Numbered from the stretch's first letter, positions 1-11,500 are shown. The stretch: 64,000 nt of DNA from Sipunculus nudus (GCA_026874595.1 CM049317.1:10512382-10576381), one strand, 5' to 3'. The notes: a model not told the origin generated them from the sequence alone. Numbers and translations: made by a program.

Positions 1-165
1 TGGAAAAAGGCTATGCTTACCATCAACACAAAGGTCAAAGTTTATAAGGCCTGTGTGCTCAGCATCTTACTGTAAGGCAGAGAGGTATTGCTTTTGGTCG
101 ACCGTCAAAAGACTCAAGTATCATAGAGATATACAACCATTTTCGCGGTCTACTGTGTCATCTTT
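1..165 (+). mobile_element. Decayed LINE reverse-transcriptase fragment
   Basis: Frame 2 from the window edge reads WKKAMLTINTKVKVYKACVL and then SILL. This matches the conserved C-terminal segment of many animal non-LTR reverse transcriptases (pattern T.NTK.K.YKACVLS.LLYG.E.W). A TAA sits where the Tyr codon of LLYG is expected, so the copy is dead. Homology fades after about base 165. The rest of the element lies off the left edge or is lost. Confidence 0.6.
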
Positions 166-349
166 TTTACTCCACCAAATAAGATTACCGAAGATTATGC
201 TTTTTTTCATCATGGTTCATATATTTTCTGGATGCTAGCATTTTGTCTGTTTGTATGTTGGTTTGCATGACTAGATGCAAGTTATCCCTTGAAGAATTGG
301 AGGTTTTCTATAAAAAAATGTCTCGAGGCGAACCTAATTAATTGTAGAT

Positions 350-630
350 ATGTTTCAGCCAGCAAGAACATGTGTTACATTTCTTAAGCCAAGTCAGTCA
401 GGGCATCTCTTAATGGACAAGTGTTGTGGCTCCGCCACGCACACGACCCCAAGCGCTTTGTTGATGCTGATTCCTACATGTAATCGTCCACAGTTTTTGA
501 CACTCGTTTAAAGGGGTAAAAAAAAACGGGTTCAAAGGCAATATGTTAGCAGGTACAGATTTATTTTAAAGGGAAGATGCTATTTTCCGTGTATAGTCAA
601 TATGCTTTATAGGTGATTGGGCCCCTTTAA
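350..630. mobile_element. 5'-truncated copy of a TIR (MITE-like) repeat family
   Basis: This stretch aligns by eye with the right part of the elements at 4654-5118 and 21592-22044 (shared: TTTCAGCCAGC, GAACATG, ACACTCGTTTA, GGCAATAT, CAGGTACAGATTTATTTT). It ends in a right terminus of GTGATTGGGCCCCTTTAA. The left half is missing. It lies in the intron downstream of the exon at 870-1034. Confidence 0.65.
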
Positions 631-869
631 TTTATTATTTGTTTGTCACAAAAAATTGCATATAATCAAATATCAGGAGAATGTTTAAAATCAAAAGAAA
701 TGTCCAAGACTATTTAATCAAATTAAAAAAAAATGCATAACATTTTCATTATCATAAAAATCATTGCCGCATACATCATTAACAAAGTACCTTTGTCAAA
801 TAAAAAACTAATACGTAAAATAATGGCGAGATTAAAACGTAAAAACTAGAAGTTGTCATGGTGACGTAC

Positions 870-1034
870 CTCCCCGCTGAGGGTTCAGACATGGCCAGGG
901 CGGTAATACAAGAGCCGTCCATCATCCGGGGCAAGTAGCGTTCTAACTGTTCCTTAGTCCCGTACTGAGTGATGTAATGCATCACCATGCCAGAGTGCAG
1001 AGCAAATCCAGACGACGCATCGTTTACGTAAGCC
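870..1034 (-). CDS. ACADL: ACADL paralogue A exon 5
   Basis: Encodes (Q)AYVNDASSGFALHSGMVMHY...ALAMSEPSAGR. The acceptor is ttcttag and the donor gtacgt. The next exon should complete the FAD/substrate signature (S-D-x-x-G) and lies off the left edge. Confidence 0.88.
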
Positions 1035-4000
1035 CTAAGAAAATAAAGATAATCTGCACAGTGTATATCCATTATATTACTCTAAATATGAAGTGGGCTA
1101 CAAGAAACTCATCTCAGTAAGCTAAAATTAGTTATGGTTTGGGCTGGTAGATAGCGACATCCGTAGTGGATGGACTCTCCTGACAAAATGATTCCAAGAA
1201 TTTATGTAACCACTGTATGTGTAACATACACAATTGAAAAGCAAACGATAGAAGTATAACAGTATGTAACACATAACTGTTTCCGTGTATTCACTTTATG
1301 AAGTCAATATTATGGGCCACTGCATGTATTAGGGCATTGTTTATGCTTGGTTTAAAGAAGATAAACCAATTTCGGTTAAGATTTACTAACATACAAAGCT
1401 TTCACGAAACCCTTGAGATCTAAGAAATACTAGTAATCCCATCGCCCAACCTCTTTTGGTCCCAGATGCTCAACTGACTAAATAATGCACGGATGTGCTA
1501 TGTCTGTGCGTCGGACGCAAGTTATCTGTTGTTTACGAACACAGCAACACCTCGGGATCAGCTACGTCATAGCTCATACAAACACACTTGAAAACGATGA
1601 AACAGGCGTTGAAAATGACTACGTATTATACCGAAGCCACTTATCCTATTGCCACAACAGGTTGTGAAAATAACGTTCAGGATGAACTGTCATGACTGAT
1701 ATTTCATATACTAGACGATATGGACTAAATAAGATAAAAAACACGCACGTGATGGGTACAGCTGATTTTATGCAACTGGAGAATGCTTCTTTAATTGAAC
1801 TACTGTACCAGTTACTTATATCAGGTGGTATGTCGATCTTAAAAACACGAAATAATGTTTTCCTATTGTTACACCGACATTAGCAAGATTATATATCCGA
1901 CAGGACCAGTTTCTTTGGGGGCTTCGCGTGTAAATTAAATTAATATTAAAGGAATCTTAGCTGAGGAACGAGGATACACAATAAAAGCGAAACAATCTGT
2001 ATTTTGGACTCATTTAATTTGACAGCCAGAAGTCGGTGGACGGAGGTATTGTCCTGAGTCTAGCAACAGGCTGTGGCGACATCTGGTGGTATCGACTTTA
2101 ACATCAAAATAACTCGAAATCGATGTGAACATATTCTGATATATAATAGAACAGCGGATTGGCGACTAGGAACACACAGGAGTATGAGAAGTATGGGCTG
2201 TATGTGAACAATATGCTGATACGTAAAACATTTAAAAGATTGAAAATTACTCTGGCGGTGCAATCTAATATCATGTGATCAAGCGATCTCATACCACGTG
2301 ACTTACTGCTCTTCAATGACGATTGCTTCGGACAGATAGTCTCCTCCGATGCCGCCAATCTCGGCGGGAATGCAGACACCAAAGAGTCCGTTTTCTCCAG
2401 CCTTAAGCCATAACTAAATGACGAAAGATAATTAAAAAAATTGCTTTCACACTACCAAGTTCATGATTCATGATATGTCGCAAAATCTTAAACAAACATG
2501 ATGAAAGTTATGGTTTCGTATTCCAGCATCGTTCCTAACCGTTGAAATTATTTTTTTACAATTTTCAAATGCTACCATAACTATTCGTAATATTAATATA
2601 TTATATAGTTGTTTTTCATATTATACATATTATTCTAGAATATCAATATTATATTTATATAAAACTCTTTCAATATTTTATGTATATAAAACTCTTTCAA
2701 TATTATATGTATATAAAACTCTTTCAATATCATATGTATATAAAATTCTTTCAATATTATGTGTATCTTACCTCTTTGTCGACTTGTCCCTGTTCCATGT
2801 ATCTTAAATAAAGACAACATCACATTATCCCTGCGTTGCATGACTTTATTAATTAATTAAGTGGGGAACCGCTTCCCCGATTTGGTCTTGTAAACTTGTT
2901 ACCCGTGTGTGTGTGTGTCAGGGTGTGTTTTATTGGCTCCTCGAGAAGGATATGCGTTCATAACCGTTCGTTTATGTGATTTTATATGTGTGTTCACAAC
3001 AACAAAATCAATCATGAACGGTTGCATGAGACGATCAGAGTATTTCAAGAATGGGCAAACAAAGAATTCATCAGATTTCGGTTTGGATCTGGCTCATGGA
3101 CCGGCTTCAGGAACGCCCTCAATATATTCACAAATGAACAGTTACTAATCGAACAACAGAAGAACTTTGGATTAAGGGCAGAATAAGTGAATGCAAACGC
3201 GTTTTTGCTAGAATCTATAATAAGGATCCCCGCATGGCGGAGGCTTGCATTCCTTAGAATTCTGGGTGAAAAATACCAGGACCCAGACTTTACTCGTCTG
3301 CTTGTGACGTCATGGAGATTCAGTGACTTTATCATGTAATACATGTTCTATTAAAACATTTCTTGGTTTGCCATTTCTACACCTTGGGGGTTTCCTGTGA
3401 CCCGCCGATACCCGTAGAAGTGGAAAGTGTCCAGCAAAGTGCTCAGAGTTCCTTAATAAATCACAAACAACCTGTAGTTTTTCAGCGAAAAGTTATTTAG
3501 AAATATTTCGTGTGAGAAAATTGATGAAGCTTAATCAACATAAGGATAATTTTAAGTTTCTACAACCACAATATAAATAAATACTAGAGCACGATTACGC
3601 TTGCTTGGTCTTAATCATCTGATAAATGTAGGCAGTATGACCAGGTTCAACCTTGTAAGTTCAAGTATGTGTATAAATCCAGATCTTGTAACCCAAGGGT
3701 ACAGTCTAGTGTAGGGCCGGCTACTTGGAACAATGCAACTAGCGTCATGACGAAACCTGCTAGACTTTCACCTCAGACGGGAAGGCCCACAACGAAAAAC
3801 AAATGTACCATGGGACATGAAACTCAGCTTAATTTGACATACAGTATGTTTTGATTGTTAGTGTTATGATCTGGTAAAAAATATTTGTTGAGGAACATTA
3901 ACCTGTTGATAGAATGACACACATTGTGCTTAAAATCATGCTTTTTGCCCACAGGCTTTCGAAAATAAGATACAGCAACCTTATGTAAGGTTTCCAAGAA

Positions 4001-4342
4001 AATATTTCCAGGAACTCCCTAGATGCTAAGTTTCCATGACCAACTGCCACGATCCTTTTCCATCTAACTTCTAAATGCTCACAGAGTTTAGGTCACGTTA
4101 TTTAGGGTTTTCCAAGTAGATTCGTAGGGTTTTACCTTGATCTTAATTAAATTAAACATTTCTAGGTCAAACTGCTACGATCTATGCCGTCTGACTAATT
4201 GGGTGCTAAAATCAGGTTCTTTCACAAAACTCACAGAATATAGTCACAGTGACCTTATTTGATGTTGCCAAGGAATATTTTCACTGACCTTCCTAGATCC
4301 TAAATTAGAAGTTTTAAAATCCAACTTTAATAAATTGTGCAA

Positions 4343-4405
<63 letters not shown>

Positions 4406-7347
4406 TACTTAAATCATGTTCTTTCACATATCTTGTAGAATATAGGTCACAGTAACCTTATTACAGATGTCCAAAGGAGACATTATAATGAACTCCATTC
4501 ACATAAAAAAGAATGTTCTGGATCCAACACTAAAGACAATGTCTGACTCTCTGGATGCTAAAAATTAGGTTTTCGCTCGTAGCTCACAGAATATATGCTA
4601 CCATGAGCTAATATTAGGCGTTGAAGGGGATTTCTCAAATACCTCCTTCGATTTTAAAGGGACATAATCAGGAGCAATATTATACCTATTCTTTCACAGA
4701 ATCAGTTCAGTTTTGCTTTTTAGACAAAACTACTCCAACACACAGTGTCGGTATCTCGTATACGGCTGTTTAACACCTTGTTTTGGGGCTGCGTGTTGGT
4801 AAACACAGTCCACGTGTGTCTCTATACCATAAAAAGGCCGCTTGACCAGAGGTCCGTTTGTGAGCCTTAACAGGCGGTGTTTCAGCCAGCGGGAACATGT
4901 ATTACATTTTTCGGTGTAAGTCAGTCAGGGTATCTCCTGATTGACGTGTTTTGGCCGGGCGATGCACGCGCTGTGTTTATGTTGACACCTTTGTTCGCGC
5001 CCGGTTCACCGTTTTTAACACTCATTTATAGGATTAACCAGACGTTATCAGGGCAATATTTTGGCAGGTGCAAATTTATTTTGAAGGGAATAATCTATTT
5101 TTCATGTTAATTCAACCAATCTGACTTTCATCATACCAAAATATTTTTTCCAATAGTTCACAGAATATAGATCACAGTGACCTAATTTTAGATTTCAAAG
5201 AAGGTTTGCCCAGGATGTCTTTGGATGTTGCGTTAAAGATTCCAGACCTAAGTGCTCAAATCAGGTATTGGACTGTGTATTTCAGAATATAGGTCAACAT
5301 GACCTAATTTAAAGGTTTCCCCCACTGATTTGCTCAGGATCTCCCTGCATGTAATGTAAAACGATTAAAGGGCTTACGGTACATTTTGTACCCTGTTTGA
5401 CAGTTTGAGTGCCAAAAACCAACTCTTTCTCCTATAGTTCCCTGAATATAACCCACAGTGACCTAATTTCATGTTTCAAAAGACATTTGCAAGGATGTCC
5501 CTGAATGTTTCACGAGAAGATTCTAAATCCTTTTTTTTCGGCACGTAGCTCGCAGAATATAGGTCACCATGCCTTATTTCAGATTTCAAAGGAGATTTTC
5601 CTATGACCTCCCTAGATGTGTAGTAAGAGGTTTCTAGATCTAACGGTTGCAATTTGTGCCTTGCTAATGGAAGGGCGGCATGCGATACGGGCGGACGACG
5701 GAGAAAAGTGATCGCTATAGATGAAGTAACAAGGTGTCTGCTGGGTGTCACGTAGTTAACCGTGTCGTTTTGTTTAATCGTGGTTTATTTTTTTATATAC
5801 GGACCTGAAGCAATATAAATTAATTCCTGTGTATCCTTTTGTTACTTGACATTTAAGCGGAGTTTAAACACAAAGGGGTTGATTTTTTAGAGATGTCAAC
5901 GACCTGTGCTCATATGAGTGTGTGTGTGAAGTTTGATCGAGTATAGGGACCAGGCTCTCTGGCAACTAACCCCAGTTTTTGTATAACATATTGGAGGTGT
6001 GGGCGAACACTGGGGGTCTTAGGCCATATCCCTTTAGCATGAGGTCAGAAAATTTGATCATGCAGACAGAGTACGTCTTTCTTCTATGTGGATTATTTAC
6101 ACATAGTATGTTTTTGTACTGTGTGATGATAATACTTTGTCCTATAATAAAACACTGCCCGGCTTAATTATAATTCTTAGACAAGGAATTTCCACACCAC
6201 AAGATTAATCGCCACTATCTATGATTAATGAACTGATAAAGTATAATTAGTTCCCCTACTTGTCCTCATTTGGCTTGACCTCTTCATTGAAAAATCGTCG
6301 TACATTGGTCCGGAAAATGTCGTGTTCTTCTGAAAATATCCGACGAGTCCCGATGTCCAGTAAACTGGCCGCCTCGGCTGGTTCCGGTCGGTGGTTAACG
6401 CTGGTCTTGTGGCCGTGGGACATGCATCTGATTAGAGGAAATGATATATGTATATTAGTATACTGTGAGATATATAGAAGCACGTGACATTTTGGTAACA
6501 AGGTTCCGTCGATTCAAATAGAACTTTTATTTATCTAGCAATAATAAATCGGTCCGAAGCCACAACGGCCCCCGCCAGGATCCAAATTAAACTACAAAGC
6601 AACACAGGAAAAGTTTGTCACGGTTAAGTGACTATATTCACTGGTTTGCTTGTTATAACCATGGCACTGGGCCTCGGCAGAGGAAAAGTAGATATAGTCG
6701 AGTGCCACAAATATAAGAAATCCTTTGAATTAAAAACATATAATAATGTATAAGGTGACCTCCAAACAGGGGCGTCAATACAGGGGGGATGGGGGTATCC
6801 CCCTCCCCCACACCTATGTGGCAAGGAACATGGTCAATGTAATCACCTCCTGCTATTCAGGGAATGATATTTTTTTATTTGGAATGAATTTTATTATCAA
6901 TTAATATATTTTTAAAATAATTACCTTTTGTGTGAGGATTATGACAGACAAACCTAGCAACCAAATTAATAGAAAGACATAATACCTCTGGCCACCCGAT
7001 GGAGGCCTAATATATGAATATTCAAACGCTCAGTTCACCCCACATATTCCATATTTGACAAAAAGCATATCAAAGTTTGCTACATCAGAGAAATCTATTC
7101 ACTTGTGCATCGTGCTTAGAACTATAACATTGAACACAGTTTAACATACACTTTCTGTGGACTACGGAGCCACAATCACAAATCATAAATTATAAGATAT
7201 CCCGACAACACTTATGACTGAGCAAAGACTGAGCAAAACAAATCACAAAAAATAGTGAATATGTACTATTTACCTTGAAAAAATCTGAGTTCGCGGTGAG
7301 GTCTTCCTGGCGGCTCCACGGAGCAAAGTGGACACGGGACTCCACAT
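870..7347 (-). CDS. ACADL: Long-chain acyl-CoA dehydrogenase paralogue A (5' five exons; continues off left edge)
   Basis: Mitochondrial flavoprotein that should carry out the first step of fatty-acid beta-oxidation (acyl-CoA to trans-2-enoyl-CoA, with electrons passed to ETF). Exons in transcription order are 7274-7347, 6260-6427, 2772-2802, 2307-2413 and 870-1034, all with GT-AG ends and matching phases. The first exon encodes an Arg-rich, acid-free presequence (MWSPVSTLLRGAARK...) typical of mitochondrial import. The last visible exon ends inside the first acyl-CoA dehydrogenase signature (AMSEPSAGR). Exons 1, 3, 4 and 5 have exactly the lengths of paralogue B (74, 31, 107, 165 nt). Exon 2 is 15 nt shorter. 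No stop or frameshift is seen. Exons 6-9, which carry the catalytic Glu and the second signature, would lie left of the window. ACADL is preferred over other ACADs because of IEQGQV-like, GGIGGD and SYV/AYVNDA..G...H matches. Confidence 0.85.
2307..2413 (-). CDS. ACADL: ACADL paralogue A exon 4
   Basis: Encodes LWLKAGENGLFGV...IPAEIGGIGGD..SEAIVIEEQ. The donor is gtaagt and the length is 107 nt as in paralogue B. Confidence 0.88.
2641..2766. repeat. 27-bp tandem repeat, about 4.5 copies
   Basis: The unit is close to ATATAAAACTCTTTCAATAT plus TATATGT. It lies in the intron of paralogue A directly next to the 5' splice site of the micro-exon at 2772-2802. Confidence 0.85.
2772..2802 (-). CDS. 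ACADL: ACADL paralogue A exon 3 (31-nt micro-exon)
   Basis: Encodes (K)YMEQGQVDKE. The acceptor is tatttaag and the donor gtaagatac. The size and phase are identical to the micro-exon of paralogue B at 11507-11537. A 27-bp tandem repeat starts a few bases beyond the donor. Confidence 0.85.
3955..4653. repeat. Degenerate long tandem repeat (unit about 130-160 bp), left part
   Basis: Diverged units recur with a core like CACAGAATATAGGTCACAGT followed by GACCTTATTT, then a 'TTTCCAAGGA...CTCCCTAGATGCTAAA' part. The array resumes at 5120-5650 after an inserted TIR element. It is intronic in paralogue A. Confidence 0.6.
4346..4403. repeat. (TA)n microsatellite
   Basis: About 29 uninterrupted TA dinucleotides, within a unit of the degenerate tandem array. 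Confidence 0.97.
4654..5118. mobile_element. TIR (MITE-like) element, 3'-truncated copy
   Basis: It starts with the terminus TTAAAGGGACATAATCAGGA and matches the full copy at 21592-22044 throughout. The right terminal repeat is missing or too diverged to see. It interrupts the tandem array at 3955-5650, so it inserted after that array existed. Confidence 0.65.
5120..5650. repeat. Degenerate long tandem repeat, right part
   Basis: At least three more diverged units of the array at 3955-4653, each with a core like CAGAATATAGGTCAC...TGACCTAATTT followed by AGATTTCAAAGGAGATTT. It carries no coding signal. Confidence 0.55.
6260..6427 (-). CDS. ACADL: ACADL paralogue A exon 2
   Basis: Encodes ...VNHRPEPAEAASLLDIGTRR, IFSEEHDIF and RRFFNEEVKPNEDK. 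The acceptor is ctaatcag and the donor gtaggg. It is 168 nt against 183 nt in paralogue B. The five missing codons lie just after the start of the mature region. Confidence 0.88.
7274..7347 (-). CDS. ACADL: ACADL paralogue A exon 1 (presequence)
   Basis: The start ATG is the complement of 7345-7347. It is chosen because it aligns exactly with the start of the divergent copy and opens a mitochondrial presequence. The exon ends in AG with donor gtaaat (phase 2). Confidence 0.85.
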
Positions 7348-7351
7348 GACG

Positions 7352-7360
7352 CAAGATGGC
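7352..7360 (+). promoter_or_regulatory. YY1-like motif in paralogue A 5' UTR
   Basis: CAAGATGGC lies a few bases upstream of the minus-strand ATG at 7347. It fits the YY1 core (AAGATGGC), common near starts of nuclear genes for mitochondrial proteins. It is mirrored at 8441-8449. Confidence 0.4.
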
Positions 7361-7937
7361 CAGCGGCGAATTTATTTTACGAACCTCTCCCTGACCGAAC
7401 ACGATAAAAGATAAAACTGCAGTTTTTTTTTGTATGAAGCGTGAGTTCAAAGTTCGAGGACAGTTATATATAACACCGTGCATGCGTACTTTATTCATGA
7501 CATGGTATTGACTAATGTACCAAGTGCAGAATGGCCTATATTTTTTGCTGTGCCCAAGATTTTATATTGTCCATAATGACCTGCTTGTCCATTTAACATT
7601 CGATGAATCATAAAATTTTCTAAGGCTAGATCCTTGCGTAGAGAAACGGGCCTTGGAAATTTGAATGAAAATGTCCCAAATGTAATACCACCGGTCCCAC
7701 CGGCATCAATATTTAGTTCATACCATCGGCCGAAAGGAATCAAAATATTATTTTTCACCATCGGCCAACACACGAAACTTTCCGATGTCCTGGTGGCCGA
7801 GTACGCCCCTGTATAGTACTGCGTTATCTACAGCATAAATCTATGACTATGACTATTAAACGGTAGTGTTGTTTATTGAATTGTGATGCAAGTAACCATG
7901 CGTTTAGTGTTATGTGTATTTAAAGCCTTTAGGATTA

Positions 7938-7943
<6 letters not shown>

Positions 7944-7995
<52 letters not shown>
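7944..7995. repeat. (TA)n microsatellite
   Basis: About 26 TA units, in the region between the two ACADL starts. Confidence 0.97.
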
Positions 7996-8000
<5 letters not shown>

Positions 8001-8440
8001 CTTTTAATATTTGTGTGACAGTTCAAATATATACAAATTAAAAATAAGGTTTCAAAAAATAAAGTATTGTGTTTAAAGTATATAGAATAACGCTAAACCA
8101 GGTTTAGATAAATAACATTTCATAATAACCCCAGAAATGGAACCAATGTCTATTATTCTAATCCTTAATATATTTCATTTACGTCTATTCTGTTTGATGA
8201 ACATCGTTTTTGAGGGGTAAAATGTGTATACTCGTAAACTGCACAGCTCGCCAAGGTATACACTTTTCTTGATTGACCAGTTTTTGTTTTTTTTTATTAT
8301 GAGCGAACCAAAGTTCGTCTGGGTATAGACACTTATCTCAGTCGAGTCCACGAACTTTGGACGGACGCCAGGTCAAAAACTGGAGTTTTATCTTTTACCG
8401 CGTTGGTCAGGGAGAGATTCATAAAATTACTTCGCCGACG

Positions 8441-8449
8441 GCCATCTTG
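8441..8449 (-). promoter_or_regulatory. YY1-like motif in paralogue B 5' UTR
   Basis: GCCATCTTG ends five bases before the ATG at 8454. The reverse complement CAAGATGGC matches the YY1 core and is conserved with paralogue A. Confidence 0.4.
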
Positions 8450-8453
8450 CATC

Positions 8454-8527
8454 ATGTGGCGAGCCGTGTCCACACTGCTCAGAGGAGCTGCTCAAAAGAG
8501 CTCATCACGAGCTCAAACATTGTCAAG
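8454..8527 (+). CDS. ACADL: ACADL paralogue B exon 1
   Basis: Mitochondrial presequence with seven Arg/Lys and no acids, donor gtaaaa, phase 2. The ATG is chosen because it aligns with paralogue A and because homology before it is of UTR type. Confidence 0.88.
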
Positions 8528-11500
8528 GTAAAACGTACAGTTATCATATCCATCGTTGGTATAGGTAAGGCTGCCTTATTCGTGTCACATTTGTCACTGT
8601 CGTCACGATTGGTGATCATGATATTTTATTACACGTGCTTCGGGAATCTTGCTCGATAGACAGGCCTGTGTTAATTATTATACATGTAGCTCTTTATGCA
8701 ATACAGGGTAAGCTGTTAAATTTGGCAAACAGGTTTTAAAATTGCTTGTCGTATAATGTCGAATATGTGGGATTTGCTTGGCATTGTATTTGAATATTCA
8801 TATTAGTATTAGATATTATGAAATGTCTGAAGGGACCATGTTTAAAGGGGAAATGTTGACTGTTTTCTATATTTGAAAGCAGAACCTCTAATTCCTGTTT
8901 TTTCCCGAGCTTATGAGGCATTAGCCTTTTTCCCATAGTGTACATAGGTCTTTTTAAAAGTTTCATTTAATTGAATTAGAAGTCACTAACTCAAATGTTT
9001 ACGCTCTAGTTAACATGCTCTGGACTAACAAAACAGCCTATAGCAAAACCATGTAAATAATCATATATATAATTGACATCGTTGACGTCATCTCTCCTCT
9101 ATGAAGTAAAATCTTTGATGTAGGTTTAATACACGGGACTGGGTAGGGGTGGGCGGTTGCAGGGAGAGTACTGAGATTGAAATATATAGCCAGTAATTAC
9201 AATATATTTAGTTGTCAGAAAAAAAGTATTTCCATTCTTCTCAGTGGAATTTGACCCAAAGATCACATGACGTCGTAAGTCCCTCGTCCTATGTTGCGAT
9301 AAATCTCACATCAGTAACATAATAAAACATAATTTATTCCCATCAGATGCATGTCCCAGGGCAATGTTGATATCACACATGAGACCAACGTCAACCACCG
9401 GCCGGAACCAGCCGAGGCCGCCACCCTCATGGACATCGGGACTCGTCGGATATTTTCGGAAGAACACGACATCTTCCGGACCAGTGTCCGCCGATTCTTC
9501 AATGAAGAGGTCAAACCAAACCAGGACAAGTACGTTGTCTTCTCTCTACATAATAATAATAAATTTTGTAGCATAGATAAAAAGTGTAACAAGAGTAGAG
9601 CAGTGATTACTTTACCAAGTATTCATACACGCAGAACAAAAAAGACATAACACGTGTATTTAATCTATTTGTTTCACCTCATTTATAAAGCCCAAAGTAT
9701 GGAGCGGACACTTACAGGTGTTAATGGGTTTATTTTGACATCAATATCTGGGTATCAATATCTAACGTTTGTGGTAGACTGTTACGGAACCTAATATAAA
9801 CAGATCACGTATGCGTGATTGACACAAATTTTGTAATGGAGATAAAAACAAATCAGATTCTGTAACACTAGGCAGCGTGAAATGTCAAGGGGAATGAATA
9901 AAGAAGTCAGTGTTATTTTTGTTAATAAATAACTATAATTTATTCTTAAAACAACCCTAACATTACAATACACTAAATCAATACAATTATACAGAAAAAC
10001 AGCGGTATAACAACAAGTCAATACAATCACATAGAAAAACAATGCGCACAGTACCTGGAAACCAACACCGTCACCACGATAAGTCCTTTAAATGTAAAAT
10101 CTCGGAGAATGACAGTCCAGTGGAAAGTTCTTGCAACAACCAAGAAAGTAAGCTGAAGTCCAAATGCATAAAATCCAGGAAAAAGTCTTTGAAAATGTAT
10201 AATTGCCGCATTCGTCGGATAAGGTCCTAGAATCTGACACACGCTTCTGCGTCCGCTGAAAATCTTCTCTGTTCTCTGCCCGTTCTAAAACACAGCCCCT
10301 TTATATCCTTCACACCCCAAGCCGAGAATTTTCCACTTTTCAAACAGTCCATAAGATCTTCACAACACAGTAACACGCGTTTCAGGAATTCTCTAGAAAA
10401 CAGCGCTGTGTATCTCCACATACCAGGGTCATCACATGACCCAAGACCAGGCGTGAAAACCCAAGGCTTACATGACAACGAGAGTTCAACCAGTACGGAT
10501 TAAACATAGAATGAAATACGCGGCCAGACACGAGTGCTACAACAGGAGTTACGCCCGTGTCACATAATAAAAAGAGCACCTGTAACAAGAATTTCTCAGG
10601 CCGTAGAAAGGAAACCCATCGATCACATTTTTCTTCTCCTTTTTCTTTTCTCTCCATGTTCGCGGGAGTTGTCATTTATGACCAAGGTAAAATACAGAAC
10701 TTTGGGCACAACATAAGTCATATATAGATGACATATAATTTGCACCTACACCTAATGTCAAAGTTCGTACACTCAGTAGCTGATTCCGTATTATCGCTCA
10801 GCTGAGGGCGTCGGGTGAGGTAGCCATGACAACAAGACTCAGTAGACATTTATATTGAGCTGGTAAACACGCTAGTCGTCGACTCTCTAATGTCAGAGGA
10901 CCGACTGGCGCTACGGGTGACACCGACGTTGATAATCCAAAAACGCCTGAAAAGAGCATCTTGCATCAAATGTGAGATTTTGCATTTGACAAAAGATTGC
11001 GTTTCTTCATATCCTACAACCATCAACACGTGATATCAAGTTGAATAACCGCTCATGCGCAAACAACCACTTCCGCTCACTTTTTTTCTGTTCGTTAACA
11101 AGGGAACGTGTACCGTGTTTATATTTACAGCTTGTTGTTAACGAACTCATACACCCGTCACAGGGGCCTTATAAGAACTTGTATATATATATATATATAT
11201 CTACAAAGTAAAAAGTGAAGGTTGTGTGATTTGTTTTGGAGCTGTCAAAATTCAAAATTACTAATCATCAGGTGAAAGCTGTTAAATATGATATATATTA
11301 CTTGATCAAGTCAATATAGTCACGCCCATGACGTCACATTTACACCAGTAAATCACACCTAAGCAAGGACGCCCTGTATATAGGAAAATCACGCGGTTAA
11401 ATCGTGACTTTCACGCTTTAAGGCCTGCTAGGGACGTCCCCCGCCCCTTCATGATTTATTATTTCTCATTTTTATGAATAAAATTTGATGTTCTCTTTGC

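Larger units (their letters stand above)
7348..8453. promoter_or_regulatory. Bidirectional inter-start region of the ACADL pair
   Basis: The two ACADL start codons face away from each other across about 1.1 kb. The 5' UTRs are homologous: both have GGTCAGGGAGAG, a purine/AT stretch and GCCATCTTG just before the ATG. A TATATAA lies about 120 bp upstream of paralogue A (near 7464-7472). The centre (7500-7800) reads open on both strands for about 90 codons but matches nothing recognised. A TA microsatellite is at 7944-7995. Promoter activity is inferred from position, not shown. Confidence 0.6.

Noticed and set aside
1-869. ACADL paralogue A exon 6 within the left edge
   Set aside because: No sequence encoding DLQG..TNA or WILNG.K.FI is found on the minus strand here. 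In paralogue B this intron is 2 kb, so exon 6 is expected outside the window.
2986-3344. Overlapping open frames on both strands in the paralogue A intron
   Set aside because: The plus frame (FQEWANKEFIRFRF) looks mildly protein-like, but no family, start context or splice partners are found.
10227-10675. Minus-strand open frames of 83 and 97 codons
   Set aside because: They lie within the probable solo LTR at 9861-10564 and its edge and have no domain.
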